The position numbers and the translations under genes were made by a program. Positions 61,867 through 64,000 of a DNA stretch of 64,000 nucleotides are shown here, piece by piece (position 1 is the stretch's first letter; each line of letters starts with the position of its first letter). The DNA is taken from positions 154,460-218,459 of the forward strand of contig JAJCZJ010000031.1 of assembly GCA_029262455.1 (NCBI GenBank), read 5' to 3'. The notes below the pieces were generated by a model. The model made no database searches. It had not been told where the DNA came from and worked only from the letters and a program-made list of their open reading frames with translations. This DNA comes from Deltaproteobacteria bacterium (GTDB taxonomy: Bacteria > Desulfobacterota > Binatia > HRBIN30 > CADEER01).

Positions 61867-62268
61867 TCAGGCGGACGCGACCGCAATCCGGCGAGGCTTA
61901 GCCGCCTCCGAGCGTGGTAAGGTGACCTCGAGAACACCGTTGGTCAGCCGTGCGTGTACCTGGTCGCGGTCGAAGCGCCCGCTATTGGGCACCGTGAAGC
62001 GACGCTGAAAGTGCCCGACGTTGTACTCCGTGTAGGCCGGAGAAAGCCCTTCGTAGTCGGCGAGGGTCACCTGGCCTTCGAGAGAAAGAGCGTCGTCGTT
62101 GAGCTCCACGGCGACATGCTCGGGATCCACTCCGGGCATGTCCAGTCGCAGCAGCAACCCGTCTTCGTCCTCCCAGATGTCCACCGCAGGAACAAAGTAG
62201 CGACCTGGACTAATTTGCTCCTGTCCCTCTACCTCCTGCTTGTCCTTCCGTTCCAACTCTTGCGTCAT
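61867..62268 (-). CDS. Small heat shock protein, Hsp20 family (second)
   Basis: A 133-residue alpha-crystallin protein: VDIWEDEDGLLLRLDMPGVD at the start of the domain, NDDALSLEGQV, YNVGHFQRRFTVPN, and the closing NGVLEVTLPRSE. The C-terminal RRIAV supplies the IxI/V anchor for oligomers. It starts behind a perfect AAAGGAGGT site, 32 bases after the first hsp20 gene. It holds unfolding proteins for later refolding. Confidence 0.92.
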   Translation of the reverse strand: MTQELERKDKQEVEGQEQISPGRYFVPAVDIWEDEDGLLLRLDMPGVDPEHVAVELNDDALSLEGQVTLADYEGLSPAYTEYNVGHFQRRFTVPNSGRFDRDQVHARLTNGVLEVTLPRSEAAKPRRIAVASA

Positions 62269-62300
62269 TTTCGGATTACCTCCTTTCTAGGACTCACGGG

Positions 62301-62735
62301 TCAAGCCGCGGCGCTGACTGGAATTTGCTTGGGTTTCGTTGCCTCGCTCTTCGGAATGCGAATCGTGAGCAGACCGTCCCGACACTCAGCGCTGGCCTTC
62401 ACAACGTCCAATCCGTGCGGCAAGGCCAGGGACCGTGCGAAACTACCGTGTTGACGTTCACGCCGGTGGTAGCTGCCGGATTTGCTGTGCGTGTCAGCCG
62501 GCCGCTCGCCCTTCAGAACGAGGGACTGGTTCTCCGCTGAGATCTCGATTTGGTCGGCCGCAAAGCCGGGGACCTCGGCCCGAATTACAACCCCATCGCG
62601 ATCGTTGAATACGTTGATCGGCGGGAACACCGCCGTCGGTCCCCCCAAACCCAGGATCGGGGAACCCACGGATCGTTCGAGGTCGCGTTGGAGCCTCAGC
62701 AGATTTTCGAACGGGTTAGTTGAACGCAGTGTCAT
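62301..62735 (-). CDS. Small heat shock protein, Hsp20 family (first)
   Basis: A 144-residue alpha-crystallin protein: PPINVFNDRDGVVIRAEVPG, AENQSLVLKGERP, YHRRERQHGSFARSLALPHG, and DGLLTIRIPKSE, with the C-terminal KQIPV anchor. It is the first gene of the stress operon and is preceded by AAAGGAGGT, the same strong ribosome site used by the next two genes. It differs enough from the second copy to form mixed or distinct oligomers. Confidence 0.93.
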   Translation of the reverse strand: MTLRSTNPFENLLRLQRDLERSVGSPILGLGGPTAVFPPINVFNDRDGVVIRAEVPGFAADQIEISAENQSLVLKGERPADTHSKSGSYHRRERQHGSFARSLALPHGLDVVKASAECRDGLLTIRIPKSEATKPKQIPVSAAA

Positions 62736-62745
62736 TCCTAATACC

Positions 62746-62757
62746 TCCTTTCGAAGA
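62746..62757 (-). promoter_or_regulatory. Possible Shine-Dalgarno hairpin before the first hsp20
   Basis: In the RNA, UCUU-CGAA-AGGA can fold so that the AGGA of the ribosome site is paired (one G-U). The equivalent spot before the second hsp20 gives UCCU-AGAA-AGGA (62281-62292), a perfect 4-bp stem. Such short hairpins could open on heating, as in RNA thermometers. The stems are short, so this is a hypothesis. Confidence 0.3.
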
Positions 62758-62767
62758 CATCAAAATT

Positions 62768-62786
62768 AACACCGAGTAACGGTGTT
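62768..62786. promoter_or_regulatory. 7-bp inverted repeat in the hsp20 leader
   Basis: aacaccg (62768-62774) and cggtgtt (62780-62786) are perfect inverted repeats around a 5-base loop. They lie between the predicted promoter and the hsp20 ribosome site, suitable for a repressor or for an RNA stem in the leader. It does not match the CIRCE element. Confidence 0.5.
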
Positions 62787-62801
62787 TCTGATTGGTCGCT
62801 A

Positions 62802-62829
62802 ATGTAGGGTCGCTCTTTTTCGAGTCAAG
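62802..62829 (-). promoter_or_regulatory. Heat-shock (sigma-32-like) promoter of the Hsp20-YfdX operon
   Basis: On the minus strand CTTGACT (62829-62823) and CCCTACAT (62809-62802) are separated by 13 bases. Both boxes and the spacing resemble the sigma-32 consensus (CTTGAAA, CCCCATNT). The same bases also give a TTGACT / TACATT pair with a 16-base spacer, readable by the main sigma factor. The start of the first hsp20 lies about 65 bases downstream of the -10 box. Confidence 0.55.
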
Positions 62830-63259
62830 ATCCTACCATGCGAAAATCTTTCACTCGTGAGCGGGCCATCCGAAAAGTTGTCGACAGCGGCGACAAGCGC
62901 GTGGCCACGTCGGGTCGAACAACCCGATCGATTTCGGACCTCAGGATTGCAGTCCATGACCCATCAACCTCCTTTGATTCGATTCGACCAAAAGTTGTGA
63001 CCGGCTTCGCGTTTCGTCAAGGGATAGCGACGAAAAATTTGTTTGTCGGCGATGTGCGCGGCAGGTGGGCGGTTGAAGCGTACGATGGTCGGGTCGTCCG
63101 ATGGGGAAGCATGCATGGGCTTCCGAAGACGTGAGGCGAAGGTCCGCGGGCGGGCTTCGAGTCTACGTCCTAATCTCTTAGACTCGCGCTGATGCACCAA
63201 CGGATCGCGGCGCGACAGGCAATTGACTCCCTGGGGTTGAAGATTTTTTCGTCGATGGG
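62830..63259. other. Interval without a confident gene
   Basis: One 98-codon open frame (62838-63134, plus strand) lies here, but its product is basic, has no recognisable fold and its start has no ribosome site. I see no other feature. Promoters for the bactofilin gene probably lie at the right end. Confidence 0.4.
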
Positions 63260-63778
63260 ATGATAGCGCGGGCTGAATATGGGTCAGCTGTGAGTACTGA
63301 GGAGGGTGTGGTTGTGTGGAAACGTGAGGGAGATAGCCAAGCAATCGATCGGCAGGCGGCGCCGGGCACGGTAGCCGCGGGCGGGGAGCCGTCCAATTTT
63401 CTTGCGCAGGGCACGCAGCTGCGGACGTCGATCGGAGCTGACGCGAAGGTCACGGGTAAGTTGAGCTTCAACGCTCCGACGCGGATCGACGGCAAACTCA
63501 AGGGAGAAGTCTCTTGCTCCGACCTACTCGTCATCGGCGAGTCGGGAACCGTTGACGGCAATGTAAGTGCCACCGAGTTGGTCGTACTCGGATCTGTGGT
63601 CGGCGATATCCGCGGCGCTCAACGAGTCGAGCTTGGCCCCAAGGGCAACATCGAAGGAACCGTCGAGTCAGGAGCTTTGTCGGTTCACGAAGGCGGGCAG
63701 CTCAACGGCCAATGCCGTGTGCTCAGCCAGCGCGGCAACGTGCACCAAATCACCGCCAAACGCGAAATCGACGACTGA
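63260..63778 (+). CDS. Bactofilin-family cytoskeletal protein
   Basis: A 172-residue protein. The core from about residue 50 to 155 is the repeated right-handed beta-helix of bactofilins: TSIGADAKVTGKLSFNAPTR, IDGKLKGEVSCSDLLVIGES, GTVDGNVSATELVVLGSVVG and DIRGAQRVELGPKGNIEGTV. It polymerises into membrane-associated filaments that organise cell-wall enzymes. The N-terminal 50 residues are disordered. The start is uncertain; ATG 63260 is used, and a GTG at 63290 is possible. Confidence 0.85.
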   Translation: MIARAEYGSAVSTEEGVVVWKREGDSQAIDRQAAPGTVAAGGEPSNFLAQGTQLRTSIGADAKVTGKLSFNAPTRIDGKLKGEVSCSDLLVIGESGTVDGNVSATELVVLGSVVGDIRGAQRVELGPKGNIEGTVESGALSVHEGGQLNGQCRVLSQRGNVHQITAKREIDD

Positions 63779-64000
63779 TCGACGAGGCGGCCGCAGGGCC
63801 ACCGACATTAAGGAGCGCTTCCCTTCCGCGTACGGGAAAGCGGAATTTATCAATTTTATCCCCTCACCCTTAACCCTCTCCCGGAGGAGGCTGTCGATTT
63901 TCTCTGCAGATTGCGACGGGTCGTGGTAAGACGTGCATGGTGCTGAGTTGAGGTGGTGATGGGACGACGAGGTCAAAGCACGAGACTTCCCGAGACGGCG
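63779..64000. other. Right-edge non-coding sequence with a repeat-type phrase
   Basis: No gene is supported here. At about 63861-63885 the phrase cccctcacccttaaccctct followed by ccc resembles a short dispersed intergenic repeat seen, from memory, in many bacterial genomes. Confidence 0.4.

Noticed and set aside
62838..63134. Plus-strand 98-codon frame
   Set aside because: No ribosome site, no fold recognised, and it begins at the edge of the hsp20 promoter; kept only as a note in the interval entry.

Overview
The window is GC-rich DNA from a diderm bacterium: it encodes lipoproteins, beta-barrel proteins, LolA/LolB-like carriers and an outer-membrane pigment exporter. Several secreted proteins carry dockerin-like paired calcium loops and Thr-Pro-rich linkers. 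From memory this style is common in uncultured Deltaproteobacteria-like lineages such as Candidatus Binatota; that placement is an inference and no rRNA or tRNA gene is visible to test it.

Layout. (1) 1-10.4 kb: the biosynthetic half of an aryl-polyene/flexirubin-type pigment cluster, mostly on the minus strand (PlsC acyltransferase, ACP, ligase-dehydratase fusion, glycosyltransferase, LpxL-like acyltransferase, then dehydratase, ketoreductase, flavin halogenase-like enzyme and a COG4648-like membrane protein cut by the left edge). A plus-strand ABC transporter pair interrupts it. (2) 10.6-24.6 kb: cell-surface and secreted proteins: a frameshifted beta-barrel, two secreted proteins, a caspase-fold protein, a 14-blade propeller protein, a porin-like protein and a dockerin-like protein. 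(3) 24.8-32.0 kb: an ECF sigma/anti-sigma pair, a lipoprotein, VapBC, a run of three decaying genes (nitronate monooxygenase, sulfatase, alcohol dehydrogenase tail) and a secreted metalloprotease. (4) 32.3-37.9 kb: the aromatic ammonia-lyase and export half of the pigment pathway (ammonia-lyase, LolA-like, MMPL exporter, small lipoprotein, ICMT-type methyltransferase) as a tightly overlapping operon. (5) 38-52.7 kb: lipoprotein, GST-like protein, XamI-type restriction-modification, RecQ, ClpP, sulfatase-fold enzyme, dynamin-like GTPase, adenylate cyclase, RpiA, phosphodiester glycosidase. (6) 53-57.4 kb: TPR lipoprotein, LolB-like lipoprotein and an orphan peptide-binding lipoprotein. (7) 57.5-64 kb: ParDE with a broken toxin, a DUF4279 protein, a heat/stress operon (two soluble Hsp20, YfdX, one membrane-anchored Hsp20) and a bactofilin.

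How it fits together. Regions 1 and 4 together hold most parts of an aryl-polyene assembly line: starter supply (ammonia-lyase), activation (ligase), carrier (ACP), reduction and dehydration, head-group tailoring, lipid/sugar attachment and export. The ketosynthases and a thioesterase are not in the window and probably lie left of position 1. The most interesting items are this split pigment pathway, the Hsp20-YfdX operon with a heat-shock-like promoter and possible Shine-Dalgarno hairpins, the secreted dockerin/propeller family, and the cluster of recently damaged genes.
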